DNA of 58,770 nt from Nocardia jiangxiensis NBRC 101359 (GCF_000308615.1 NZ_BAGB01000159.1:1-58770); one strand, 5' to 3'; counted from the first letter of the stretch, positions 36,808 to 45,474 are shown. Notes: generated by a model not told the origin, from the sequence alone. A program made the numbers and translations.

Positions 36808-37752
36808 CTATGCGGCGTGCGTCGTCATACCGGTTCGGTAATCACTGGAGCGTATGTCGCGAGGCAAGGAGCGTGGCACGGATCGGTACGGTGCGGGCTT
36901 TGTGCAGGTGAACTGCATGACGTCGAGTCGGCCGCTGCTGAAGTGGTCGGCGCACCCGGTCATGTAGCTGATGTAGGCGTCGTAGGTGTCACGCCCGGCG
37001 AGTTCGATCGCCCGGTCGCGGTGCTCATGCAGAGCGGAGGCCCAGCACTGCAGTGTGGTGGTGTAGTGCTGCCCCAGCCGCTCGAGTCCGGTGATGGTGA
37101 ATCCGGCATCTTCCGCGTACTCGGCGACCCCTTTCGGTGGCAGGAGTCGGTCGACCGGGAAGATGGTTTCGGGCGCAAACTCCGCATCGGTAGCCGCGAG
37201 GCGCGTCTGGTGCGCGCTGGAACGATCGAGGCCCGGTGCGACGACGGTCTGCACCAACAGCACCCCGTCCTCGGGCAGGATCCGGTAGGCGAAATCGAAG
37301 AAATCGGGGTAGCGCTGCGGGAGCAGGTGTTCCAGTCGGCCGATACACACGATGCGATCCGGGTGGCGGTCGAATTCCTCCCAGCCCTGCCGCCGCACCC
37401 CGCCATAGGGGCGGCCCCGGATGAGCCGGTCGACGAGCTGGTCCCGGACATACCGGTACTGGTCGCGGTTGCCGGTCAACCCGATCGCGTTCACCCCGTA
37501 GCTGTCCATGGCGCGCAACATGGTCGAACCCCAGCCGCAGCCGACATCCAGCAAGGTCATCCCCGGCTGCAGATCGCATTTGCCCAGGGCGAGGTCGATC
37601 TTCGCGACCTGGGCTTGCTCCAGGGTGTCGTCCGGGTGAGTCCACAACGCGCAACTGTAGGTGCGCGTCCTGTCGAGGAACTGGGCGAAAAATTGATCCG
37701 GGAGTTCGGCGCGAGATCGGACCGCACTACGAATGGGTCCGGCAACAGTCAT
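36808..37752 (-). CDS. Cyclopropane/mycolic acid synthase-family methyltransferase
   Basis: 314 residues, SAM-dependent. The landmarks are RTYSCALWTHPDDTLEQAQ (the entry helix of the CmaA/PcaA family), the SAM site LLDVGCGWGSTMLRAM (68-83), and LEHLLPQRYPDFFDFAYRIL near 135, which corresponds to the family's FEHFGHERYxxFF motif but is altered. The C-terminus TYDAYISYMTGCADHF...QFTCTKP is typical. It probably methylates a lipid double bond or another lipid acceptor at the membrane. Start at 37752 (MTVAG) rather than 37773. Confidence 0.85.
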   Translation of the reverse strand: MTVAGPIRSAVRSRAELPDQFFAQFLDRTRTYSCALWTHPDDTLEQAQVAKIDLALGKCDLQPGMTLLDVGCGWGSTMLRAMDSYGVNAIGLTGNRDQYRYVRDQLVDRLIRGRPYGGVRRQGWEEFDRHPDRIVCIGRLEHLLPQRYPDFFDFAYRILPEDGVLLVQTVVAPGLDRSSAHQTRLAATDAEFAPETIFPVDRLLPPKGVAEYAEDAGFTITGLERLGQHYTTTLQCWASALHEHRDRAIELAGRDTYDAYISYMTGCADHFSSGRLDVMQFTCTKPAPYRSVPRSLPRDIRSSDYRTGMTTHAA

Positions 37753-38110
37753 GATGACGGATCCTCTTCCCAATCGAACACTGCCGTGTACGGGAAGCGG
37801 GATAGCCCGCTCCCTGCGTCACCTGTACCCGGGAGGTCCAACACCCTGTCGACCCTAAGCAACCTCACATGATGGACTGAATACCTGTGAGCAGAATTTC
37901 ACCCGCATGTAACTGTGGCGGGTGCGCAACGCAGGCCCGCTGACGGCCCGTTCGCCCGCGACCCCGCAGCGCGTCCGCACGCCTGAATCCCTACTACCGT
38001 GTGCGGTGCGATCCACGCGGCCGAAAAATTCTCTGACGGCTGACGAATCCGGGACCTGGCTCAGCGCGGATGTCCAGGTTCGCCGACGCAGTGGCGGGCC
38101 TGCATGTCGT
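37753..38110. other. Intergenic region with a terminator-like hairpin
   Basis: CACCCGC (37900-37906) and GCGGGTG (37918-37924) can form a 7-bp stem; read on the minus strand it is followed by AAATTC and may end transcripts of the aldo/keto reductase gene. No coding sequence is supported. Confidence 0.3.
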
Positions 38111-38983
38111 TCAGTGGCCGATACTCTCCAGGTCGGCCACGTCCGCATCGGAGAGGGATAGCCCAGCACCGACGATGTTCTCCTGCAGATGGGCTGTCGA
38201 TGATGTGCCGGGGATGAGCAGGATGTTCGGTGAGCGCTGCAATAGCCAGGCCAACGCGACCGACGTCGGCGTCGCCCCAAGCCGCACCGCCACCCTCGAG
38301 AGCGCATCGGACTGTAGCGGCGTGAAGCCCCCCAGCGGAAAGAACGGCACGTACGCAACGCCTTCGGCGGCGAGCCTGTCAATGAGGTCGTCGTCGTGGC
38401 GGTGGGCGAGGTTGTACATGTTCTGCACGCACACGATGGGGGCGATACCGCGGGCCTCGGCGACCTGCTCGGTGGTGACGTTGCTGATACCGAGGTGACG
38501 AATCAGACCCTCTCGCTGGAGTTCGACGAGCGTCTCGAACGCCTCGGCGAGCGAACCAGGCTTGGGGCCTTCGGCATCGCCCATGCGCATGTTGACCAGA
38601 TCGAGGGTCTCGACCCCGAGAGACCGAAGGTTCTCGCGGACCTGCTTGCGCAGATCTTCGGGTCGCCGGGCCGTGGGCCAGCCGCCTTGCGCGTCTCGGT
38701 TCGCCCCTACCTTGGTGGCGATGAACAACGACTCCGGGTAGGGATGCAGCGCCTCACGGATCAGCTCGTTGGTGACGCGCGGTCCGTACGCGTCGCTGGT
38801 GTCAACGTGGGTGATTCCAGCCGCGACGGCCTCGCGCAATACAGCCAGGGCGCCATCGTGGTCAGCGGGAGGACCCATGACCCACGGGCCGGCGAGTTGC
38901 ATTGCGCCGTAACCGAACCGGGTGATGGTTGAGTTGCCCAGCCGCCAAGTGCCGCCGGGAAGTGATGTGGTTGGCGCGTTCAT
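38111..38983 (-). CDS. Aldo/keto reductase (YajO/YdbC-like)
   Basis: 290-residue TIM-barrel NADPH oxidoreductase. Catalytic Asp61, Tyr66 (VDTSDAYGP) and Lys91 (ATKVGANRD) are in place; the fourth position, usually His, is Asn131 (DLVNMRMGD), as in some bacterial members. C-terminal cofactor site LLIPGTSSTAHLQEN. It reduces carbonyls of unknown identity. It is divergent from an HxlR gene, and the gap carries two perfect palindromes, so redox- or aldehyde-responsive control by that regulator is likely. Confidence 0.9.
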   Translation of the reverse strand: MNAPTTSLPGGTWRLGNSTITRFGYGAMQLAGPWVMGPPADHDGALAVLREAVAAGITHVDTSDAYGPRVTNELIREALHPYPESLFIATKVGANRDAQGGWPTARRPEDLRKQVRENLRSLGVETLDLVNMRMGDAEGPKPGSLAEAFETLVELQREGLIRHLGISNVTTEQVAEARGIAPIVCVQNMYNLAHRHDDDLIDRLAAEGVAYVPFFPLGGFTPLQSDALSRVAVRLGATPTSVALAWLLQRSPNILLIPGTSSTAHLQENIVGAGLSLSDADVADLESIGH

Positions 38984-39045
38984 CGTTGTGCCTTTCGCTT
39001 ATCGCCGGGGGTGGCGTCTTCAGCCTCCCTTGACGAGTATTGGAG

Positions 39046-39088
39046 AGTTACTTCCCGTAGGGAAGTGGGCACTTCGAAGTGCGTAACT
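39046..39088. promoter_or_regulatory. Twin palindromic operator for HxlR regulator
   Basis: ACTTCCC-gta-GGGAAGT (39050-39066) and GCACTTCGAAGTGC (39069-39082) are perfect palindromes sharing the ACTTC half-site. The outer AGTTAC (39046-39051) and GTAACT (39083-39088) also pair. They occupy the gap between the divergent reductase and hxlR genes. Confidence 0.7.
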
Positions 39089-39111
39089 CACCCAGACGAA
39101 AGGCGAGATCA

Positions 39112-39555
39112 GTGAAGCCAACGAAGGCTGCCCAGAGAGCGCAGGTCAAGGTGGAGTACAATGCGCTCCTGGCGGCATGCCCCAGCCGCCAGCTCCTCGA
39201 CCGGATCTCGGACAAGTGGGTCGTGCTGATCCTGTGCGCACTGGGCGGCGACACAGCAGACAAATCCGACCAGCCCGGTGCATCGGATGCCGCACGAGCG
39301 ATGCGCTACTCCGAGCTCTCCCGCATGCTGGCGGGAGTCAGCCAGAAGATGCTGACCCAGACCCTACGAGCACTCGAACGCGACGGCCTACTCGTCCGCA
39401 CTGTGACGCCAACCGTCCCCGTCACCGTCACCTACGAGCTGACCGACCTCGGCCTCTCACTCCACCGCCTGACACGCGAACTGAGGCACTGGGCGCAGGC
39501 CCACATGGACCAGGTCCTTGCCAACCGCGAGAAGTACGACGCTCGCACTTCCTGA
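39112..39555 (+). CDS. HxlR-family transcriptional regulator
   Basis: 147 residues from a GTG with AAAGG eight bases upstream; the frame is open from 39079. A winged helix-turn-helix carries the family pattern: CPSRQLLDRISDKWVVLILC, MRYSELSRMLAGVSQKMLTQ, TLRALERDGLLVRTV, YELTDLGLSLHRLTRELRHW. Cys before the helix (CPS) is the usual thiol sensor position. It is expected to bind the twin palindrome and control the divergent aldo/keto reductase and itself. Confidence 0.9.
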   Translation: MKPTKAAQRAQVKVEYNALLAACPSRQLLDRISDKWVVLILCALGGDTADKSDQPGASDAARAMRYSELSRMLAGVSQKMLTQTLRALERDGLLVRTVTPTVPVTVTYELTDLGLSLHRLTRELRHWAQAHMDQVLANREKYDARTS

Positions 39556-40038
39556 CTTGTCACAACCAACCGTCCGATATCGCCACGCTCTCACTCGGCA
39601 CACGGGGATCGCGATGAGCCAGATAACCTCAGGGGAGTACAACGCCAACGCGGCCCGACTCCGGCAGAACAATCCTTGTGACCTGACCCCGTGAGGCCGG
39701 ATCAGGTGGACCGAATCACGGGGTCCCCTCAGGTCGTATCGCCGAACTTTGCGGTGCTGGCGAATGTGGTTGACAGCCAACGAGGACGAGCCAGCGAGCC
39801 GCCGGGTTCGAGTGAGGGGCTTGTCTTCCCGATGGGGTCTGCATAATGAGCGGTGGTGTGCTCCGTGTCCGGATCGCCGCGTGGCTGGTGGCCCGAGAGA
39901 TGAGTCGGCGGTGGTCGCGCACAACCTGCTCGGTGAGGCTGGGTCCTCGGCGATCGGGCGTGTGGCTTTGTGGCCTGCAGCAATTCTTCGGGGGCGGCGG
40001 CGCAGCTCGCGCCGCCGCTGTCCGGAATCGTCAAGCGT
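39556..40038. other. Intergenic region, no gene seen
   Basis: The open frames on both strands lack consistent codon bias and known domains. No repeat or RNA gene was recognised. Confidence 0.35.
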
Positions 40039-40848
40039 TCAGGTCAGGCCCCACAGTAGGCGGCAAGTGGACGGGATCAGATATGTGCCGTCGGCCGTGG
40101 TGTACTCCTCGAATCGGGCGGCATACCGGCGGCGGAGTTCAGTGACCGTGTCGGCATCCAACGTCGACACGGCAGGCTGCCAGATGCCCGGCCCGGTGAG
40201 CATCGACCACAGCTGACCGAATCCGTCGACGGGAGTCGACCAGCTGAATAGTTCGGTGTGTAGTTCCGTCACGCCGACCTGGGTGAGAGTGTGCTGGGGG
40301 AGTGCCCGGGCCGCTCTGGTGTCGAGTTCGTCCAGCGGAGGCAGCAGTGCGTCGTCGGTCAGTCCGCGCAGCGACTCGATGGATGAGGACGCGACCGTGT
40401 TCAGCTCGAGCCGGTCCCACACCGCGATGCTGAAAGCGCAGCCCGGCCGCGCGATTCGGGCGAACTCGGCGGCACTGCGGGAGACGTCTTCCAGGGTGAG
40501 GAAGCCGAACCGGGAGACGATGGCGTCGATGCTGTCCGAGGGTATATCCAGCTCCCGCATATCCATCTGCGCGAAGCGAACGTTGGTCCGGCCGGTTGTC
40601 CGTGCACGAGCCAGGGCGAGCATGTCCTGCGAGGTGTCGATGCCGAGCAACTCTGCCTCCGCGTAACGCTCGAGCACCGACAAGCCGGGCTCTCCGGGAC
40701 CGCAGGCGAGATCGACGATTCGGGAATGCGGAGCAAGCGCGGGAAGCCGGTCCAGAATCGCCTGCGCCACAGGGGCGAACGCATCGGTGAACCCGGCATA
40801 CGACGCCGCCGATTCCTGGTCGTAATTGATCGAATTCTCTTGGGCCAC
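40039..40848 (-). CDS. Class I SAM-dependent methyltransferase
   Basis: 269 residues from GTG 40848 (AGGAG eight bases before it). The Rossmann methyltransferase core shows motif I SRIVDLACGPGEPGLSVL (about 43-60), motif II AELLGIDTSQDMLALAR and motif IV-like MDMRELDIPSDSIDAIVSRF. It resembles UbiE/type-11 small-molecule methyltransferases. The acceptor is unknown. It lies downstream of and parallel to the MarR gene (75-bp gap), so co-transcription is possible. Confidence 0.85.
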   Translation of the reverse strand: MAQENSINYDQESAASYAGFTDAFAPVAQAILDRLPALAPHSRIVDLACGPGEPGLSVLERYAEAELLGIDTSQDMLALARARTTGRTNVRFAQMDMRELDIPSDSIDAIVSRFGFLTLEDVSRSAAEFARIARPGCAFSIAVWDRLELNTVASSSIESLRGLTDDALLPPLDELDTRAARALPQHTLTQVGVTELHTELFSWSTPVDGFGQLWSMLTGPGIWQPAVSTLDADTVTELRRRYAARFEEYTTADGTYLIPSTCRLLWGLT

Positions 40849-40923
40849 AGTCGCAACTCCTTCGTTGGCGCCGGGCTCTCACGCGAGCCCCCGGCAACCC
40901 GGTGCACTTTCCAACCACGGATT

Positions 40924-41400
40924 TCAGTGCTGATTATCGTTTTCGTCGAGCAAGACCTGCAGTGCGCTTCGCAGTTCGGTGCGCTCTGCAGGGGTGAGTG
41001 GAGTCAACAAGTCTTTTTCCATGTCGGTGCTGAGGCGGCGGAGCGTCTTCGCTACCCGCCGGCCGTGAGACGTCAGCTCGAGCACCCTGCGACGACGGTC
41101 GGCAGGATCAACCTGTCGAATCAGGAGCCCTTGCTCGACCGACGCCTCGATGATCGGCACGGCATTGCGACGATCGATGCCCACGAGCTCGGCGAGTCGT
41201 TGCTGGCCGAGCGGGCCGGTCTCATCGAGGGCCAGCAAGAGCTTGTGCTGACTCGAGGTCAGGTCGAGCTCTGACTGGATCTCGGCCCACCGTCTCAGGA
41301 CGAGTTTGCCGGCGCCCGCGAGCAGCCAGGAGATCGTGCGCTGGAAGGCGAGCGTTCCCGTCCCGGCGGGCAGCTGGACGTCGTCCGTACTCGAATCCAT
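40924..41400 (-). CDS. MarR-family transcriptional regulator
   Basis: 158 residues. Winged helix: LTSSQHKLLLALDETGPLGQ, RLAELVGIDRRNAVPIIEAS, VEQGLLIRQVDPADRRRRVL, the last being the conserved DxRxR wing. The C-terminal helices form the dimer domain. It is divergent from a quinone oxidoreductase gene; the 86-bp gap contains a large symmetric operator with three palindromes. Control of the oxidoreductase by a quinone or phenolic ligand is the usual pattern for such pairs. Confidence 0.9.
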   Translation of the reverse strand: MDSSTDDVQLPAGTGTLAFQRTISWLLAGAGKLVLRRWAEIQSELDLTSSQHKLLLALDETGPLGQQRLAELVGIDRRNAVPIIEASVEQGLLIRQVDPADRRRRVLELTSHGRRVAKTLRRLSTDMEKDLLTPLTPAERTELRSALQVLLDENDNQH

Positions 41401-41431
41401 ACATCGAGCCTAGCGTTTCGGCATGCCTCAT

Positions 41432-41471
41432 GATAGACATGTCTCATGTCTTGACATAAGACATGTCTATC
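41432..41471. promoter_or_regulatory. Forty-base symmetric MarR operator
   Basis: Perfect 13-base arms GATAGACATGTCT (41432-41444) and AGACATGTCTATC (41459-41471) flank 14 bases that contain ATGTC-TT-GACAT (41446-41457). Each arm itself holds the 10-bp palindrome AGACATGTCT, giving three binding sites in register in the marR/oxidoreductase gap. Confidence 0.8.
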
Positions 41472-41486
41472 TGAAGGAGGTCGGCA

Positions 41487-42452
41487 ATGCGAGCAGTTCG
41501 TTTCGATCATTACGGCGACGTCGATGTGCTCGTCGTTCGCCACGCCGATGATCCCGTCGCAGCACCCGGTCGGGTCGTCGTCAAGGTCCGGGCCGCGGCC
41601 GCTAACCCCGGCGACATCTACGTCCGGGAGGGACTCGCCGAGGAAGCCTGGGCGTTGCGGGCGCGGCTCTCCGGCAAGGACTCCGATCTGCCGAAATGGT
41701 CGATGGACTTCCCCGCGGCGCAGGGTCAGGACGTGGCGGGCGAGATTGTTTCGGTCGGTGATGGGATCGATGCCTGGCAGGTAGGCGATGAGGTACTCGG
41801 CTGGTCCGAGGAGCGCGTCGCCCAGGCCGAGATGGCCGCCCTACCTGCCGGCCATCTCGTCCGCAAGCCGACTCGGATGAGTTGGGAGGTCGCCGGGTCG
41901 ATGTGTGTCGCGCCGATGGCCGGCCTGGCGGGTGTCGAGGCCGTGGCACCGCGTGCGGGCGAGACGGTCGTCGTCTCCGGTGCCGCCGGTGCCGTCGGTG
42001 CCGTCGCGGCCCAACTTGCCCGCCGGAGCGGCGCTGAGGTCATAGGCTTGGCCAGCGAGCCCAACCACGCCTGGCTACGCGAGCACGGCATTACCCCGGT
42101 TACCTATGGTGATGGCCAAGCGGATCGGATCCGAGCGGCCGCCGGGGGCCGGATCGACGCCTTCATCGACACATTCGGCGAGGGCTACGTCGACCTCGCC
42201 CACGAACTCGGCGTCCCGGCGGAGCGCGTCAATACCGCCGTCGATTTCCAGGCAGCGATCGACGGTCGGGCTCGGATCGCAGGCACCAACGATGCGGGCG
42301 GCGCCGCCGCGCTCCAACGGCTCGTCGATCTCGTCGCGGGCGGTGAACTGGAGATCCCGATCGCGGCTACATACCCGCTGGCCGAAGTCCGCGATGCCTA
42401 CCGGCGGCTCGCCGGCCGACACACCCACGGAAGGATCGTCCTCATCCCATAA
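41487..42452 (+). CDS. NADPH:quinone oxidoreductase-like (MDR family)
   Basis: 321 residues, zinc-free medium-chain dehydrogenase/reductase. The N-terminal GroES-like domain (VVKVRAAAANPGDIYVREGL, AAQGQDVAGEIVSVGDGID) is followed by the Rossmann fold VVSGAAGAVGAVAAQLARRS (about 155-175). Such enzymes reduce quinones or enals with NADPH. AAGGAGG gives a strong ribosome site. It is regulated, by context, by the divergent MarR protein. Confidence 0.9.
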   Translation: MRAVRFDHYGDVDVLVVRHADDPVAAPGRVVVKVRAAAANPGDIYVREGLAEEAWALRARLSGKDSDLPKWSMDFPAAQGQDVAGEIVSVGDGIDAWQVGDEVLGWSEERVAQAEMAALPAGHLVRKPTRMSWEVAGSMCVAPMAGLAGVEAVAPRAGETVVVSGAAGAVGAVAAQLARRSGAEVIGLASEPNHAWLREHGITPVTYGDGQADRIRAAAGGRIDAFIDTFGEGYVDLAHELGVPAERVNTAVDFQAAIDGRARIAGTNDAGGAAALQRLVDLVAGGELEIPIAATYPLAEVRDAYRRLAGRHTHGRIVLIP

Positions 42453-42555
42453 ACCCAGATCACGTGACGGCCCAGAAAGCCGGCACGATGCGGCAACCGA
42501 CTTTCCTGGCCACGACGGCCAGGGTGTCCGTTGTGTCTCGCAGCAGAGCGGCGGC

Positions 42556-42960
42556 GCGGACAGGAGGTGCCACCGGCTCGGCTTCGAATCGCTGTGGGTG
42601 GCCGAAGGCTACGGGCAGGACGGGGTCGCCTTATTGGGTGCACTGTCCTCGAAAACGGATCAGATCGGGCTCGGCAAGCCGCTGAAACTACTCGGCACCC
42701 CTGTGCAGGACCGGATTCCGATCTATCTGGGCGTCGGCGGCGCGCAGACGGTCGAACAGGCGGGCGCCATCGCCGATGGTTGGTTACCGTCTTTGTTCGG
42801 TCCCGAGCATGCCGACATGGTGTTTGCTCCGCTGCTTCGCGGCATCGAGAAGTCCGGTCGGCAACGGTCGGATGTTTGTTGTCGCGCCGACGGTTCCCGC
42901 GGCGTTGCATGAGGATCTGGACACGGCGCGTGACCTTGTCCGTCCGATGGTCGCGTCGGG
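42556..42960 (+). pseudogene. LLM-class F420-dependent oxidoreductase relic
   Basis: HRLGFESLWVAEGYGQDGVA, LLGALSSKTDQIGLG is joined directly to KPLKLLGTPVQDRIPIYLGV and QAGAIADGWLPSLFGP: the two ends of a luciferase-like monooxygenase with about 100 residues deleted between. The next segment (FVVAPTVPAALHEDLDTARD, LVRP) is in another frame, so there is also a frameshift near 42860. Confidence 0.7.
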
Positions 42961-43852
42961 CTTTCTGCACGAGCCCGCCGGCAAGTTCTCGACGGAGGAC
43001 TCACCGCAAGAGCGCCAAGCCTTCTACGAGACCATCTGGAACGCTCCCGGTTTCGGCAAGCTCACGATGAACTACTACGACATGACGACGAACCGGGAAC
43101 TGAACCTCGAGTTCTGCGAGTTCCTCGCCAACAAGATCCGCTCGATCGTCAACGATCCCGCCACCGCGGAGCGGCTGATCCCGAAGGATCATCTCTTCGG
43201 CGCGAAGCGACCTCCCTTCGTCACGAACTACTACGAGTCTTTCAACAAGCCGAACGCCTCGCTGATCTCGCTGCGGGAGACGCCGATCGTGCGCGTCGAT
43301 GCCACCGGGATCGAAACGACCCAAGGCCACCGGGACTACGACATCATCGTCTACGCAACCGGTTTCGACTTCGGCACAGGTGCGCTCACCCGGATGGGTG
43401 TGAAGGGTCGCGAGGGCCTTGATCTCAGTGTCGACTGGGAGGACGGTCCCTCCGACTTCGGAGGGTTCAGTGCGCACCTACTGCCGAACTACTTCTTCCC
43501 GGGTGGTCCGCACGGTGCCGGAGGCGGTAACTACCCGCGGTACTCCCAGGACCAGGTCGACTGGATCGCGGATGCGCTGATCTACGCGCGTGACCACGGC
43601 TACGACCTCTTCGAGCCGACCCAGGCGCAGCAGGAGAAATGGATGACGATGGTCGAAACGCTTGCGCCGCAGTCGATCTTCTCCGCTGAGCACAGCCACT
43701 ACTACGGGGCGAACGTCGAGGGGAAGGTGCGCAAGTTCCTCCTCAACCCTGGTGGGCGCGCCAAGCTCCACGAGATGCTCGACGAGATGTCGTCGACGGA
43801 GAACTACGGCGGCGCGTTCTCCTCTGCACTCGCGAACGTCAGTGCCGAATAG
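42872..43852 (+). pseudogene. Baeyer-Villiger monooxygenase, 5'-truncated chimera
   Basis: From an ATG at 42872 (open upstream to 42776) the frame begins with about 30 residues of an LLM oxidoreductase and then becomes the C-terminal 300 residues of a class B flavin monooxygenase: FGAKRPPFVTNYYESFNKPN, ASLISLRETPIVRVDATGIE, YDIIVYATGFDFGTGAL (the ATGF motif) and FFPGGPHGAGGGNYPRY. The FAD domain, the fingerprint FxGxxxHxxxW and most of the NADP domain are missing, so no oxygenation is expected. It heads a unit with a VOC protein and an EthD-like protein, probably once a cyclic-ketone or aromatic catabolic operon. Confidence 0.75.
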
Positions 43853-43867
43853 CGGGTGGAGAGCGAA

Positions 43868-44800
43868 ATGGCCAGTACCGACCGTCCTTTCCGCGTGAAG
43901 ATGGTCTACCACCCGAAGATCCACGTGCCGAGCCTGGCGGAGGCGGAGGACTTCTACGCCCGGGTCTTCGGTCGCCCGAGCACCAACTTCTCCGTCGTGA
44001 TGCCGAATCCGCCGGCGCCGGGGCACTCCGTCGGCTACTCGACCTTCACGGCGATCGGTGATGTGCTCATCGACAACCTCGAACCGAGGTTGTACCTCAC
44101 GGGCGGGGTCCAGCGATACCCGGATGTCGAGTCGCCGCATCTGAAGGCGATCGGCTGGTACGTCGAGGGAGTCAAGGAGCTGTACCGGGATCTTCGGGCC
44201 CGGGGCTTTCGACTCGTCGACTCGCGCGACCAGATTCTCGAGGCCGACGAGTGGGCGGGAGGTCCGTCGCCGTTCCACACCTTCGAGGCCGACGCCGGCA
44301 TGCGATACGACTTCTTCGAGGTGTTCCCGTTCCCCCTCGACCCGCGAGTGAACGAGGGGTGGACGATCCCGCCGGTCAGCGACGACGACCCGCTCGGCAT
44401 CGAGCACGCATCGCATCACACCATCTTGACCTCCCAACCGGAACGCGCGCTCGAGTTGACCGTCGACGTTCTCGGCGCCGAGGTCATCCACACCGGACGT
44501 GACGACCTGCGGGGCGTGTCCGGACCGTATGTCCGGCTCGCCGATGCGGTCTTCCACTTCGCGACGCCGGAGCCCGGCAGCGCGGCCGCCGCCGACGCCT
44601 CGGACAACGAGCCGCTGGACACCTACCATGCGATCACGTGGAAGGTCGTCGACCTGGAACGGGCTGCCAGGCATCTCGAGTCCGAAGGTCTTCGTATCGC
44701 GCACCGCTCCGATACGGCCCTGGTGACCGACCCGGTGAGCAGTCTCGGCGTCCCGTGGGGATTCACGACGGTTTCCGTGTCCGGTGGTGATGTGCGATGA
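43868..44800 (+). CDS. VOC-superfamily (glyoxalase-fold) protein
   Basis: 310 residues with two glyoxalase/dioxygenase-like modules: residues 10-165 (VKMVYHPKIHVPSLAEAEDF) and 175-305 (GIEHASHHTILTSQPERALE). Candidate metal ligands His17-type and His near 180 are visible, but the second set is incomplete, so ring-cleaving dioxygenase activity is uncertain. GGAGAGCG precedes the ATG at 43868. It overlaps the next gene by four bases (ATGA) and follows the monooxygenase relic closely. Confidence 0.75.
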   Translation: MASTDRPFRVKMVYHPKIHVPSLAEAEDFYARVFGRPSTNFSVVMPNPPAPGHSVGYSTFTAIGDVLIDNLEPRLYLTGGVQRYPDVESPHLKAIGWYVEGVKELYRDLRARGFRLVDSRDQILEADEWAGGPSPFHTFEADAGMRYDFFEVFPFPLDPRVNEGWTIPPVSDDDPLGIEHASHHTILTSQPERALELTVDVLGAEVIHTGRDDLRGVSGPYVRLADAVFHFATPEPGSAAAADASDNEPLDTYHAITWKVVDLERAARHLESEGLRIAHRSDTALVTDPVSSLGVPWGFTTVSVSGGDVR

Positions 44801-45306
44801 GCGAGGGCTCTCAGTCGCGACGCGAGGTCCTGCTGGCGCTCACCAATCCGGTCGAGGGCAAGGATGAGGAGTTTCGAGAGTGGTACTGGGGGACTCACAT
44901 CCCGGAGATCCTCCAACTCCCCGGCTTCGTGGCGGCGCGGCGCTACCGAGCCGGCGATACCGCGACCGTGGGCGTCCCTTACCGATACGCGACGATTTAC
45001 GAGGTGGAGGGCTCGGCCGAGGCAGCGCATGGGACGCTGTTCACCGCGGGGCTTAGTTCGAGCGACGCGCTCGACACGTCGACCGTCGTGATGCTGCCGC
45101 TAGCCTCTATGCCGTTTACTCAGTGGTCTTACTCAGTGGTCCCGTGGGCTGGGTACTTGGTGTTGACCAGGGTGTTTCCGCCCGAGGTCGTCGATGAGGT
45201 GTTAGGCACTCTTACGGCTTCGCCGCCTTCGATGTGGACTCGGGCGGCGGCGGGCCCACCACCAGATGCACGTCACCTACTACGCGGCGTCCGGGCCCTA
45301 TGGTGA
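44797..45306 (+). CDS. EthD-like dimeric alpha/beta-barrel protein with foreign tail
   Basis: 169 residues. The first 105 (REVLLALTNPVEGKDEEFRE, WYWGTHIPEILQLPGFVAAR, RYATIYEVEGSAEAAHGTLF) form an EthD/ABM-type ferredoxin-like domain found beside catabolic oxygenases. After VVMLPLASMPF the sequence turns into WAGYLVLTRVFPPEVVDEVL, the N-terminal signature of IS4-family transposases, and then ends in low-complexity residues. The 3' end has therefore been replaced by mobile-element debris. The domain itself may still fold. Confidence 0.65.
   Translation: MSEGSQSRREVLLALTNPVEGKDEEFREWYWGTHIPEILQLPGFVAARRYRAGDTATVGVPYRYATIYEVEGSAEAAHGTLFTAGLSSSDALDTSTVVMLPLASMPFTQWSYSVVPWAGYLVLTRVFPPEVVDEVLGTLTASPPSMWTRAAAGPPPDARHLLRGVRALW
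45115..45240 (+). mobile_element. IS4-family transposase N-terminal relic
   Basis: GYLVLTRVFPPEVVDEVLGT is the start of the IS4 N-terminal domain (xxLTRVFPxELVDEVLAETG). Only about 30 codons remain, fused in frame to the EthD-like gene. No inverted repeats were identified. Confidence 0.5.
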
Positions 45307-45381
45307 CCTGTTGCCGGTGGACCGTTTCACTCTCACCCGCCCCCGCCGCGCCTGACCTGCCGGAGGGGCCGGTCCTTCGGC

Positions 45382-45412
45382 TTGACTTGGAGTGCGCTCC
45401 AAGTCCTAGTGT
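45382..45412 (+). promoter_or_regulatory. MerR-type promoter of the aldo/keto reductase
   Basis: TTGACT (45382-45387) and TAGTGT (45407-45412) are separated by 19 bp, and the spacer holds the perfect dyad ACTTGGAG-tgcg-CTCCAAGT (45385-45404). The long spacer with internal dyad is the signature of a MerR-activated promoter. No merR gene is adjacent. Confidence 0.8.
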
Positions 45413-45474
45413 CGGAGGCGTTCGTCAGCCCTCGAGGTACCGCCCGGTCCGCCGGGCAGGAGGAGTATCCGCGC

